The notes beneath the pieces are model-generated. The model had not been told where the DNA came from. It did no database searches and was given only the letters and a program-made list of their open reading frames with translations. From an uncultured Methylophaga sp. (GTDB taxonomy: Bacteria; Pseudomonadota; Gammaproteobacteria; Nitrosococcales; Methylophagaceae), in NCBI GenBank assembly GCA_946885755.1, contig CAMPHB010000066.1, forward strand, positions 1 to 6,876: a stretch of 6,876 nt of DNA, given 5' to 3'. The position numbers were made by a program, and so were the translations under genes. This document shows positions 1-5,616 of the stretch, piece after piece (within the stretch, counting starts at the first letter, position 1; each line of letters begins with the position of its first letter).

Positions 1-532
1 GAAAAATATCATTAATTTTGTGTTGTTTCAGTTGAGCTGGCTGGTCTGTGTATTGTCAGGTGCGGCGGGTAATAATTTGCCGGCCTTTCTGGTGACAGTG
101 TTTTTTGTATTGGTGCACTTTCAGTTTTTTGCATCACATTATGCCGATAGCCGTTTGATTATTGCTGGCTTAATCGTGGGTCTGATCCTGGACAGCTTTT
201 ATTCGGCAGCAGGTTTAATGCACTACAACGCTCAAAGCTGGCCGCCGGTCGCGCCCTGGTGGATTTTGTGTTTATGGGTCAATTTTATGCTGACCCTGAA
301 TCATTCCCTGGGCTGGCTGCTTGAACGACCTTTACTGGCGGCGCTGCTGGCGGCAATCGGCAGCCCGCTGTCTTATTATGCCGGCCAAAAGCTGGGTGCA
401 CTGAGCTGGCAACAGCCGGAAATGCTGGTGATCGTTGCGGCAATCAGCTGGGCAATCGCAGTGCCTTTTTTATGTCTACTGGCAAAACGCTGGCGACAAC
501 AAGAACAGGCGATACAACATGCTGTGGTTTAG
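1..532 (+). CDS. DUF2878 family integral membrane protein, 5' end just outside the window
   Basis: Very hydrophobic protein with about four or five membrane segments, which I recognise as the DUF2878 family of unknown function. A GTG at 20-22 could serve as a start, but the frame is open back to base 2 and reads KNIINFV before it. Family members usually begin with a short Met-Lys-x-Ile-Asn-Phe-type stretch. I therefore infer that the real ATG ends at base 1 and that the protein is about 177 residues, so only the first two bases of the start codon would be missing. The stop is TAG at 530-532. The next gene starts inside its last codons (14-nt overlap), which implies one transcript and translational coupling. 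Family members often sit beside Cfa-like methyltransferases, as here, suggesting an inner-membrane role linked to lipid modification. That role is inference; no catalytic motif is recognisable. Confidence 0.8.
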   Translation, partial: KNIINFVLFQLSWLVCVLSGAAGNNLPAFLVTVFFVLVHFQFFASHYADSRLIIAGLIVGLILDSFYSAAGLMHYNAQSWPPVAPWWILCLWVNFMLTLNHSLGWLLERPLLAALLAAIGSPLSYYAGQKLGALSWQQPEMLVIVAAISWAIAVPFLCLLAKRWRQQEQAIQHAVV

Positions 533-1292
533 TCTGGCAGCAGTCTCACTGGTGATGCTTTTGGGCTGGCTGTGGCAGCAAAAAACCCATAATGCCGGTA
601 TTGTCGATGTGTTGTGGGCATTCAGTCTCAGCGGTTTGGCGGTTTTTTATGCGCTGTTCGGTGATGGGGATATTCGGCTGCGTATTATTGCTGGTACGGT
701 GATGGGCTTATGGTATTTACGGCTGGGGTGGCACTTGGCGCAACGGGTGCTGGGTGAAGCCGAAGATGGCCGTTACCGCTATTTACGCCAGTATTGGGGT
801 GACAAGACCGGCTTTTATCATTTTTTCTTTTTTCAGTTTCAGGCGCTACTAGCCTGGGGATTTGCCTGGCCTGTTTACCTGATAAGTCAGGGACAGCTTG
901 CGGCACTTGGCTGGCTTCAGTATCTGGCAATTATTGTCGTTCTGATAGCGATTTGTGGTGTGACGTTGGCCGACAGGCAGTTACAGGCATTTCGTGATGA
1001 TCCGGCCAATAAAGGCAAAGTTTGTGAACGCGGCCTTTGGTATTACTCACGGCATCCGAATTATTTTTTTGAATGGCTGCACTGGTTTTTTTATCCGTTA
1101 CTGGCGGTAGGAATCAGCGGCGGGATCTGGTTATGGCTGGCACCGCTGGTAATGCTGCTGTTTTTATATTTCATAACAGGCATTCCCTATACCGAGCAGC
1201 AGGCTATCCGCAGCCGTGGTGACGCTTACAGGCGCTATCAGCAAACCACCAGCCCGTTTATTCCGTGGAGAAAAAAACATGTCAGCGATTAA
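519..1292 (+). CDS. DUF1295 family membrane protein (steroid 5-alpha-reductase/ICMT-like fold)
   Basis: A 257-residue polytopic membrane protein of the DUF1295 family, in the superfamily of steroid 5-alpha-reductases and isoprenylcysteine methyltransferases. Hydrophobic segments lie near residues 3-19, 30-48, 55-75, 102-124, 130-151 and 187-220. The family signature is clear: an N-terminal DVLW (30-33), ADRQL (151-155), and the C-terminal block RGLWYYSRHPNYFFEW (171-186), whose Arg-His-Pro-Asn-Tyr core is the superfamily's cofactor-side motif. GIPYTE (221-226) and a PFIPW ending follow. I chose the ATG at 519 rather than in-frame starts further upstream because it gives the usual N-terminus and has a weak AGG 9 nt before it. 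The gene overlaps its upstream neighbour by 14 nt and the downstream methyltransferase by another 14 nt. A role as a reductase or lipid-modifying partner of that methyltransferase is inferred from fold and neighbours; the substrate is unknown. Confidence 0.88.
   Translation: MLWFSLAAVSLVMLLGWLWQQKTHNAGIVDVLWAFSLSGLAVFYALFGDGDIRLRIIAGTVMGLWYLRLGWHLAQRVLGEAEDGRYRYLRQYWGDKTGFYHFFFFQFQALLAWGFAWPVYLISQGQLAALGWLQYLAIIVVLIAICGVTLADRQLQAFRDDPANKGKVCERGLWYYSRHPNYFFEWLHWFFYPLLAVGISGGIWLWLAPLVMLLFLYFITGIPYTEQQAIRSRGDAYRRYQQTTSPFIPWRKKHVSD
1267..1270 (+). promoter_or_regulatory. Ribosome binding site (GGAG) of the Cfa-like methyltransferase
   Basis: GGAG followed by an A-rich 8-nt spacer places the start at ATG 1279 and rules out the longer in-frame reading from 1216. 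It lies inside the last codons of the DUF1295 gene. Confidence 0.65.
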
Positions 1293-2082
1293 ACTTGCCG
1301 AAAAAGGTTTATTGCCCGATGCCGTGATCCGCTTAGGGATCCGCCGTTTGCTGAAACAACGCCTTCATGAAGAGCGTGCTGATGATTTGCAGGCGGCCAG
1401 TGAGTTAAAAAACCGCTGCATCGAAATGTTGCGGCAAAGCCCGATTGCCATTGAAACTGACGCCGCTAATGAACAGCATTACGAAGTACCGGCAGCGTTT
1501 TACCAACTGGCGCTTGGCAAACACTTGAAATACAGCAGTTGCTGGTGGGACGAATATACCTTAACACTGGATGAGGCCGAAGAAGCGATGCTGGCGCGGT
1601 ATGTCGAGCGGGGTCAGTTTGAAAATGGTCAGGATATACTGGAGCTTGGCTGTGGCTGGGGTTCTTTAACCTTATATCTGGCCGAACATTTTCCGTATTC
1701 GCGGATAACGGCTGTGTCTAATTCCCATTCTCAGCGGCAGCATATTGAAAAACAGGCACATGAAAGAGGCCTGACTAATATTCGTATTCTCACTGAAGAC
1801 GTCAACCAGCTGGAGCTTGAAGGCCAGTTTGATCGGGTGGTGTCGATTGAAATGTTTGAACATATGCGTAACTACCAGCAGCTGTTTAACAAAATCGGTA
1901 ACTGGCTGCGTGCCGATGGCAAATTGTTTGTGCATATTTTTTGCCATCGCAGCGTTGTTTATCCGTTTGAAACCGATGGTGATGATAACTGGATGGGGCG
2001 GTATTTCTTCACCGGTGGTTTGATGCCATCAGCCGATAACTTGCTGAATGGTCTGGACGTGGTGCGTTTTGAAACACTATAG
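1279..2082 (+). CDS. Cfa-like SAM-dependent methyltransferase, N-terminal 267 residues, cut short by an in-frame TAG
   Basis: Class I SAM-dependent methyltransferase of the cyclopropane-fatty-acid-synthase-like group (COG2230), close in motif style to plant coclaurine N-methyltransferase-like proteins. Visible features: YEVPAAFY (68-75), the YSSCWW block (85-90), the SAM-binding glycine loop LELGCGWGSL (121-130), SIEMFEHM (189-196), and the diagnostic FVHIFCH / GRYFFTGGLMPS stretch (217-252). Relatives run to about 340 residues and act on unsaturated acyl chains or other small lipid or amine substrates; the substrate here is not determined. Translation stops at TAG 2080-2082, codon 268, although the same frame continues with family homology to 2313. 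The truncated product keeps the SAM fold but lacks the C-terminal helices found in all full-length relatives, so it is probably inactive unless the stop is read through or is a sequence error. It overlaps the upstream DUF1295 gene by 14 nt. Confidence 0.85.
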   Translation: MSAIKLAEKGLLPDAVIRLGIRRLLKQRLHEERADDLQAASELKNRCIEMLRQSPIAIETDAANEQHYEVPAAFYQLALGKHLKYSSCWWDEYTLTLDEAEEAMLARYVERGQFENGQDILELGCGWGSLTLYLAEHFPYSRITAVSNSHSQRQHIEKQAHERGLTNIRILTEDVNQLELEGQFDRVVSIEMFEHMRNYQQLFNKIGNWLRADGKLFVHIFCHRSVVYPFETDGDDNWMGRYFFTGGLMPSADNLLNGLDVVRFETL

Positions 2083-2313
2083 CTGGTAGATGTCCGGCAT
2101 TATCAGAAAACCGCTGAAGCCTGGCTGGACAATACGGATAAACACAGCAAAGCCATTACTGCTATTTTTGATGAAGTTTATGGCAACGGGCAGGGCGCTG
2201 TCTGGTTGCAGCGCTGGCGGTTGTTTTTTATGGCTTGTGCCGAGCTGTTTGGCTACCGGCAAGGCAGTGAATGGCTGGTCGGCCATTATTTATTTCATAA
2301 ACAAGTGAACTAG
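2083..2313 (+). pseudogene. C-terminal remnant of the interrupted Cfa-like methyltransferase
   Basis: In the same frame as the preceding gene, directly after the amber codon, 76 codons read through to TAG 2311-2313. They carry the expected family C-terminus: HYQKTAEAWLDN, then LQRWRLFFMACAELFGYRQG and EWLVGHYLF. Counting codons back from the conserved His-Tyr, the amber falls on the conserved Trp of the usual W-x-V-x-x-x-HY block, so a single TGG-to-TAG change explains it. With the amber read as an amino acid the gene would be 344 residues, the normal family length. There is no separate start signal for this piece. No frameshift is needed, since both halves share one frame. The local stretch before the amber is about one residue shorter than in relatives. 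The decay looks recent, because the rest of the frame is intact. Confidence 0.85.
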
Positions 2314-2315
2314 GC

Positions 2316-3614
2316 ATGGCCAAAGCCCATACCAATTTACAAGCCAAGCTGATCAAGGTTTTTATCATCCAGATCGCCTTGATCAGTCTGGTCACGCTGG
2401 CGGGGGTATTTGCGGCTAAGGCAACGCTGGAAGATATTCTGGTCAGGGCGGCATTAGAGGGCGAAGCTGAACACTTCTGGTTAATGCGCAGTGAAAATCC
2501 GGATTTCCCGCTGCCCAATACCATGAATTTGCAGGCCTATATGGCGGCTACTGATAACCTGCAGTCGTTACCGGCACCGTTGCGGGATTTAACACCTGGT
2601 CTGCAACGTACACAAATGCAGGGGCAGGAGCCCATTGTTTTTGTTGAAGATAAAGCCGGCCAGCGATTATTTTTGATTTTTGATGAAGTCAAAGTCTCTC
2701 GTCTGGCGCTGGTATTCGGTATTTTGCCACTGGCAATGGTGCTGGTAGTACTGTATTTGCTGGCCTGGTTCGCCTATCGGCAATCACACAAAGCGGTGTC
2801 GCCAATCGTCAAGCTGGCACGTGCTGTGGAACAGGTTGATTTTCGCGATGGCAATTTGCCCCAGTTGGATCTGGCAGAGATCCGGCATATTACCGACGAA
2901 GAGGTGACCAGTCTGGTGCGGGCGCTGGATCAGTTTACCAGCCGGCTTGAAGACTTTATCGAACGTGAGCGTAATTTTACCCGTGATGTCAGTCATGAAC
3001 TGCGCACACCGATTGCGGTGATCCGGGGAGCACTGGAACTGGTTGAACGTAAGTACGGTGATGCGGCATCGTCAGAAGTGAACCGGATGTACCGTACTTT
3101 GTACGATATGGAATCATTGATTGAAACACTACTGTTACTGGCCCGTGAGCAAGCACAAACGCTGCCTTCACAGCAACTTATCGTTAATGATTTGATCAGT
3201 ACCGAGCTTGATAATCTGCGTATTATTCATCATGACAAACCGATCAGTGTCAACGTTGAAGAGTCAGGCATGCTGTTGGTGGACGCTCCGGAACGGGTGC
3301 TGACTATTCTTATCGGCAACTTACTGCGCAATGCCTTTAATTACACCTTAAAAGGCAGTGTCACAGTGCGTATTCAATCAGATGGGTTTTCGGTTGCTGA
3401 CAGTGGCATTGGCATGGATAAAGCGCAGCTTAACCAACTATTCAAACCGTTTTATCGCGGTCAGGATAAAACCGCGCCGGGTTATGGAATCGGCATGACG
3501 ATTGTCAAACGGCTATGTAATCGTTACGACTGGAGTCTGCGTTTATCCAGCAAAATGGGCGAGGGTACCGAGGTCAGTGTGCACTTTCCCAAGGCCCGGT
3601 TCCGTAATCGTTAA
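2316..3614 (+). CDS. Membrane-bound sensor histidine kinase
   Basis: A 432-residue inner-membrane histidine kinase. Order of parts: transmembrane segment 1 (about 11-34), periplasmic sensing region (about 35-128, no recognised named domain), transmembrane segment 2 (about 129-154), HAMP-like linker (about 155-213), then the HisKA dimerisation domain with the phosphoacceptor His227 in FTRDVSHELRTP. The ATPase domain has an N box (NLLRNAFNYT, Asn335 and Asn339), G1 box DSGIG (362-366), F box LFKPFY (375-380) and G2 box GYGIG (389-393). All catalytic motifs are intact. The start ATG lies 2 nt after the TAG ending the full methyltransferase frame, with only a weak TAGG before it. Translation is therefore probably coupled to the upstream gene, and the upstream amber could lower its expression. 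The signal is unknown. The likely partner is the OmpR-type regulator encoded convergently 9 nt away. Confidence 0.93.
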   Translation: MAKAHTNLQAKLIKVFIIQIALISLVTLAGVFAAKATLEDILVRAALEGEAEHFWLMRSENPDFPLPNTMNLQAYMAATDNLQSLPAPLRDLTPGLQRTQMQGQEPIVFVEDKAGQRLFLIFDEVKVSRLALVFGILPLAMVLVVLYLLAWFAYRQSHKAVSPIVKLARAVEQVDFRDGNLPQLDLAEIRHITDEEVTSLVRALDQFTSRLEDFIERERNFTRDVSHELRTPIAVIRGALELVERKYGDAASSEVNRMYRTLYDMESLIETLLLLAREQAQTLPSQQLIVNDLISTELDNLRIIHHDKPISVNVEESGMLLVDAPERVLTILIGNLLRNAFNYTLKGSVTVRIQSDGFSVADSGIGMDKAQLNQLFKPFYRGQDKTAPGYGIGMTIVKRLCNRYDWSLRLSSKMGEGTEVSVHFPKARFRNR

Positions 3615-3623
3615 AGGTTTTCG

Positions 3624-4322
3624 CTAGACATCTTCCGGCAGACAGACTTTATAGCCAACGCCGGGAATGGTGTGCATCAGTTGCTTATCAAAAGGTTTGT
3701 CGAGGTTTTTACGCAGATTGTATAAATGGCTGCGTAGTGTGTCGCTGTCAGGCGTGTCATCGCCCCAGACTTCTGACTCCAAGCGTTCACGGCTGACCAG
3801 CTTCGGTGATTCACGCATCAGAATACGCAGAATATGTAGTGTGATAGGCGACAGCTTGATGGCTTTACCGGCGCGGGTAACACGCATGGTTTCCAGATCA
3901 AACTGCAGATCACCAACCTGTAATTGTCCCCCCTCAAGTTCACCCCGCTGGCGGCGGATAAGTGCTGCCAGACGCGCTTCCAACTCGCGTAATTCAAAGG
4001 GTTTAATCAGATAATCATCGGCGCCAACATCAAAGCCGTTCACCTTGTCATTAATGGTATCGCGGGCGGTCAGCATAATGACTGGCGTGTCGCGATGCAG
4101 CTCCTGACGCAGTCTTTTGCAAACTTCAAAACCGTCAATGCCAGGTAACATGACATCCAGCACAATCGCATCATAATGATTCTCGCTGCATAACTGCAGG
4201 GCACTGATCCCATCTGCCGCAAAATCCACCGTAAAACCGCCGGCCTCCAGATAATCACCAACATTGGCCGCTAAATCACGGTGATCTTCTACAATTAAAA
4301 TAGTCGCAGCAGGTATTTTCAT
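3624..4322 (-). CDS. OmpR/PhoB-family response regulator
   Basis: A 232-residue two-domain regulator. The receiver domain (about 7-119) has the acidic pocket at Glu12/Asp13, the phosphoacceptor Asp56 in VLDVMLPG, the switch Thr85 in MLTAR, and Lys107 in the KPF motif. The winged-helix DNA-binding domain (about 134-229) shows the family pattern LSPITLHILRIL, the recognition-helix region SDTLRSHLYNLRKNLD, and the closing GVGYKV hairpin. I chose ATG at 4320-4322, since it begins 12 residues before the conserved acidic pair, the usual length. A TTG ten codons upstream (4350-4352) is in frame but also lacks a Shine-Dalgarno and adds unusual residues. Neither start has a good ribosome site; the upstream stretch is A-rich. 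It converges on the histidine kinase with a 9-nt gap and is divergent from bfd. Being the partner of that kinase is inferred from adjacency. Confidence 0.92.
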   Translation of the reverse strand: MKIPAATILIVEDHRDLAANVGDYLEAGGFTVDFAADGISALQLCSENHYDAIVLDVMLPGIDGFEVCKRLRQELHRDTPVIMLTARDTINDKVNGFDVGADDYLIKPFELRELEARLAALIRRQRGELEGGQLQVGDLQFDLETMRVTRAGKAIKLSPITLHILRILMRESPKLVSRERLESEVWGDDTPDSDTLRSHLYNLRKNLDKPFDKQLMHTIPGVGYKVCLPEDV

Positions 4323-4380
4323 AATTTTTTTGGAGTCTGTCGTTGTCGGCAAAGTTGCACGTTACGATGTTATCAGAGAG

Positions 4381-4398
4381 CTGACAAGCCTTAGTCAG
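4381..4398. promoter_or_regulatory. Imperfect inverted repeat upstream of the response regulator (possible operator)
   Basis: CTGAC - 8 nt - GTCAG, with partial extension of the symmetry, about 60 nt upstream of the regulator's ATG. It lies between that gene and the bfd promoter. It could be an operator or simply chance; I found no convincing sigma-70 promoter for the regulator nearby. Confidence 0.2.
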
Positions 4399-4431
4399 AG
4401 ACAGAATTTGTGGCAACAAGATAAAAACTGA

Positions 4432-4460
4432 TTGACTCAAGTAATAACAATCATTATCAT
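4432..4460 (+). promoter_or_regulatory. Sigma-70 promoter of bfd
   Basis: A -35 element TTGACT (4432-4437) and a -10 element TATCAT (4455-4460) are separated by 17 nt, near consensus on both counts. Transcription should start near 4467, about 23 nt before the bfd ATG. Confidence 0.75.
4440..4458. promoter_or_regulatory. Fur box overlapping the bfd promoter
   Basis: This site matches the classical 19-bp Fur consensus GATAATGATAATCATTATC at 15 positions, including an unbroken run of ten at its right end. It fills the spacer and overlaps the -10 element of the bfd promoter, the standard position for iron-dependent repression. Fur with Fe(II) would block bfd when iron is plentiful. Whether it also affects the divergent response regulator is unknown. 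Confidence 0.75.
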
Positions 4461-4489
4461 TTGCAACAGTATCTAATTGAGCAGCCAAC

Positions 4490-4699
4490 ATGATTATTTG
4501 TGTTTGCAACAACGTTAACGTTCATGCCATAAAGTCGGCCGTTGATAACGGTGCCGATACGCTGGAAAAACTCCGGGAAACTACCGGCGCCGGTGCTTGC
4601 TGTGGCAAGTGCCAGTTTAAGGTTAATCGTCAGTTACATCAGCATCTCAGTCAGTCCAATGATGCGCAGTCGATCGTCAAAACAGCAAACTTCTCCTAA
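4490..4699 (+). CDS. bfd: Bacterioferritin-associated ferredoxin
   Basis: A 69-residue [2Fe-2S] protein of the BFD-like family. The four cluster ligands are Cys4 and Cys6 at the N-terminus and Cys38 and Cys41 in the ACCGKC motif. This reproduces the E. coli Bfd spacing of C-x-C, 31 residues, C-x2-C. There is an extra Cys37 next to the third ligand. In characterised systems Bfd docks on bacterioferritin and passes electrons through heme to reduce and release stored iron. The start ATG at 4490 has only a weak GAG about 8 nt upstream. The Fur-boxed promoter directly upstream fits expression under iron starvation, and bfr follows 228 nt downstream on the same strand with its own promoter. The C-terminal tail after residue 55 is not conserved. 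Confidence 0.93.
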   Translation: MIICVCNNVNVHAIKSAVDNGADTLEKLRETTGAGACCGKCQFKVNRQLHQHLSQSNDAQSIVKTANFS

Positions 4700-4867
4700 G
4701 TAAAAGCGCCTCCCCGTTAAAACCACTTTCAGCTGCTTTGCTGTTAGGTCTTTGCTAAGTTCTTCAATTAGCGCAATAAAATTTTTTATCTGGCTAGCTG
4801 CCTGCCAACTGAGTCCAAGTAAAGATGCTAATCGTTTTCATTTGCCTTTTATATCAATCACTTATCT
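4700..4867. other. Intergenic region between bfd and the bfr promoter
   Basis: No gene is visible. A short stem GCTAA (4754-4758) / TTAGC (4768-4772) is followed, after a gap of nine nucleotides, by a T6 run at 4782-4787. This may be a weak terminator for bfd, but the stem is short and the gap long, so read-through into bfr is possible. Nothing else can be supported. Confidence 0.3.
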
Positions 4868-4884
4868 TTGACTTTTACGTCAAA
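4867..4884. promoter_or_regulatory. Perfect inverted repeat overlapping the bfr -35 element (candidate operator)
   Basis: TTTGAC - 6 nt - GTCAAA, with perfect 6-bp arms, covers the -35 hexamer of the bfr promoter. Its size and position suit a dimeric repressor. It does not match the Fur consensus, and the regulator is unidentified. Confidence 0.4.
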
Positions 4885-4895
4885 TAAACGATAAT
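4868..4895 (+). promoter_or_regulatory. Sigma-70 promoter of bfr
   Basis: A -35 element TTGACT (4868-4873) and a -10 element GATAAT (4890-4895) with 16-nt spacing. Transcription should start near 4902, giving a short leader of about 26 nt that contains the ribosome binding site. Confidence 0.65.
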
Positions 4896-4913
4896 CGGCG
4901 TATGCAAATTAAC

Positions 4914-4920
4914 GGAAGGA
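4914..4920 (+). promoter_or_regulatory. Ribosome binding site of bfr
   Basis: GGAAGGA, 7 nt before ATG 4928. It is the strongest Shine-Dalgarno in the window, consistent with an abundant storage protein. Confidence 0.8.
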
Positions 4921-4927
4921 CTGCATC

Positions 4928-5407
4928 ATGAAAGGCGATAAAAAAGTCATTGAATTGCTCAACAAAGTACTCGGTAATGAGCTGATTGCCATTAACCAGT
5001 ATTTCCTGCACGCCAAAATCTACAAAGACTGGGGTCTGCAAAACCTCTACGAGCATGAATACCACGAATCGATCGATGAAATGAAACATGCCGATCTGCT
5101 GACCGAGCGAGTACTGTTTCTGGAAGGCCTGCCGAATCTTCAGGATCTGGGTGCACTGCGGATCGGGGAAAACACCCGGGAAATGCTTGAAGCTGACTTG
5201 TCACTGGAAATGGATGCCATTCCCGATCTTAAAGAAGGCATTCTGTATTGCGAACAAGTCGGTGACTACGTCAGCCGGGATTTGTTTAAACACATTCTGG
5301 AAGCTGAAGAAGAGCATGTTGACTGGCTGGAAACGCAGCTGGGCTTAATCGACAAAATGGGTATCGAAAACTTCCATCAGGCGCAAATCGTGAAAGAAGC
5401 TGAATAA
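4928..5407 (+). CDS. bfr: Bacterioferritin (heme-containing iron-storage protein)
   Basis: A 159-residue ferritin-like four-helix protein, the normal bacterioferritin length and alignable without gaps to E. coli Bfr in all key positions. The dinuclear ferroxidase ligands Glu18, Glu51, His54, Glu94, Glu127 and His130 are all present, as are Tyr25 near the centre and Met52, which binds the inter-subunit heme. It therefore appears to be a catalytically complete, heme-binding subunit rather than a degenerate paralog. Twenty-four subunits would form a cytoplasmic shell that oxidises Fe(II) and stores it as mineral. Release would use the Bfd encoded just upstream on the same strand. The gene has its own promoter with an overlapping inverted repeat and a strong ribosome site. 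It ends in a bidirectional terminator. Confidence 0.97.
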   Translation: MKGDKKVIELLNKVLGNELIAINQYFLHAKIYKDWGLQNLYEHEYHESIDEMKHADLLTERVLFLEGLPNLQDLGALRIGENTREMLEADLSLEMDAIPDLKEGILYCEQVGDYVSRDLFKHILEAEEEHVDWLETQLGLIDKMGIENFHQAQIVKEAE

Positions 5408-5426
5408 TCCAACAAACGACAGACAC

Positions 5427-5462
5427 AAAAAAAGCCTCGTAAGTAAAACTTGCGAGGCTTTT
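5427..5462. terminator. Bidirectional rho-independent terminator between bfr and tRNA-Thr
   Basis: A 15-bp hairpin with one G-U pair, left arm 5430-5444, AAA loop 5445-5447, right arm 5448-5462. It includes the GC-rich core GCCTCG/CGAGGC. A7 (5427-5433) on its left and TTTT (5459-5462) on its right give a U-tract on either strand. It can stop bfr from the left and the tRNA-Thr/HDOD transcript from the right. The longer U-tract is on the - strand side. Confidence 0.9.
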
Positions 5463-5469
5463 AAATTTG

Positions 5470-5545
<76 letters not shown>

Positions 5546-5557
5546 AACAGGTTGCGT

Positions 5558-5586
5558 ATTATACGGTTGGCGCCTTAGCGGTGCAA
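5558..5586 (-). promoter_or_regulatory. Sigma-70 promoter of tRNA-Thr
   Basis: Reading the - strand, the -35 element is TTGCAC (5586-5581) and the -10 element a perfect TATAAT (5563-5558), with 17-nt spacing. Transcription should start near 5551, only a few nucleotides before the mature tRNA. It lies between the HDOD stop and the tRNA. Confidence 0.8.
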
Positions 5587-5616
5587 GTTAAAACCGGCCT
5601 TTTATTACAGTATTGT

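Noticed and set aside
435..519. Upstream extension of the DUF1295 frame
   Set aside because: It lies wholly inside the DUF2878 gene and encodes a polar stretch unlike family N-termini; ATG 519 fits better.
821..834. T-rich run suggesting a slippage or frameshift site
   Set aside because: It encodes a Phe-rich membrane segment of the DUF1295 protein, and the frame is intact on both sides.
2040..2090. Compensating frameshifts as the cause of the methyltransferase interruption
   Set aside because: Both sides of the stop are in the same frame and homologous, so a single nonsense substitution is simpler, although the stretch before it is about one residue short.
2228..2524. Open frame on the - strand across the methyltransferase/kinase junction
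   Set aside because: It is antisense to well-supported coding sequence, with no ribosome site and no recognisable protein features.
4320..4352. Longer start (TTG at 4350-4352) for the response regulator
   Set aside because: It adds ten polar residues not usual before the receiver domain and has no ribosome site; the ATG at 4320-4322 gives the normal length.
4511..4522. Perfect 12-bp palindrome AACGTTAACGTT
   Set aside because: It lies within bfd codons for Asn-Val-Asn-Val and is explained by coding plus chance; no promoter is near enough for an operator role.
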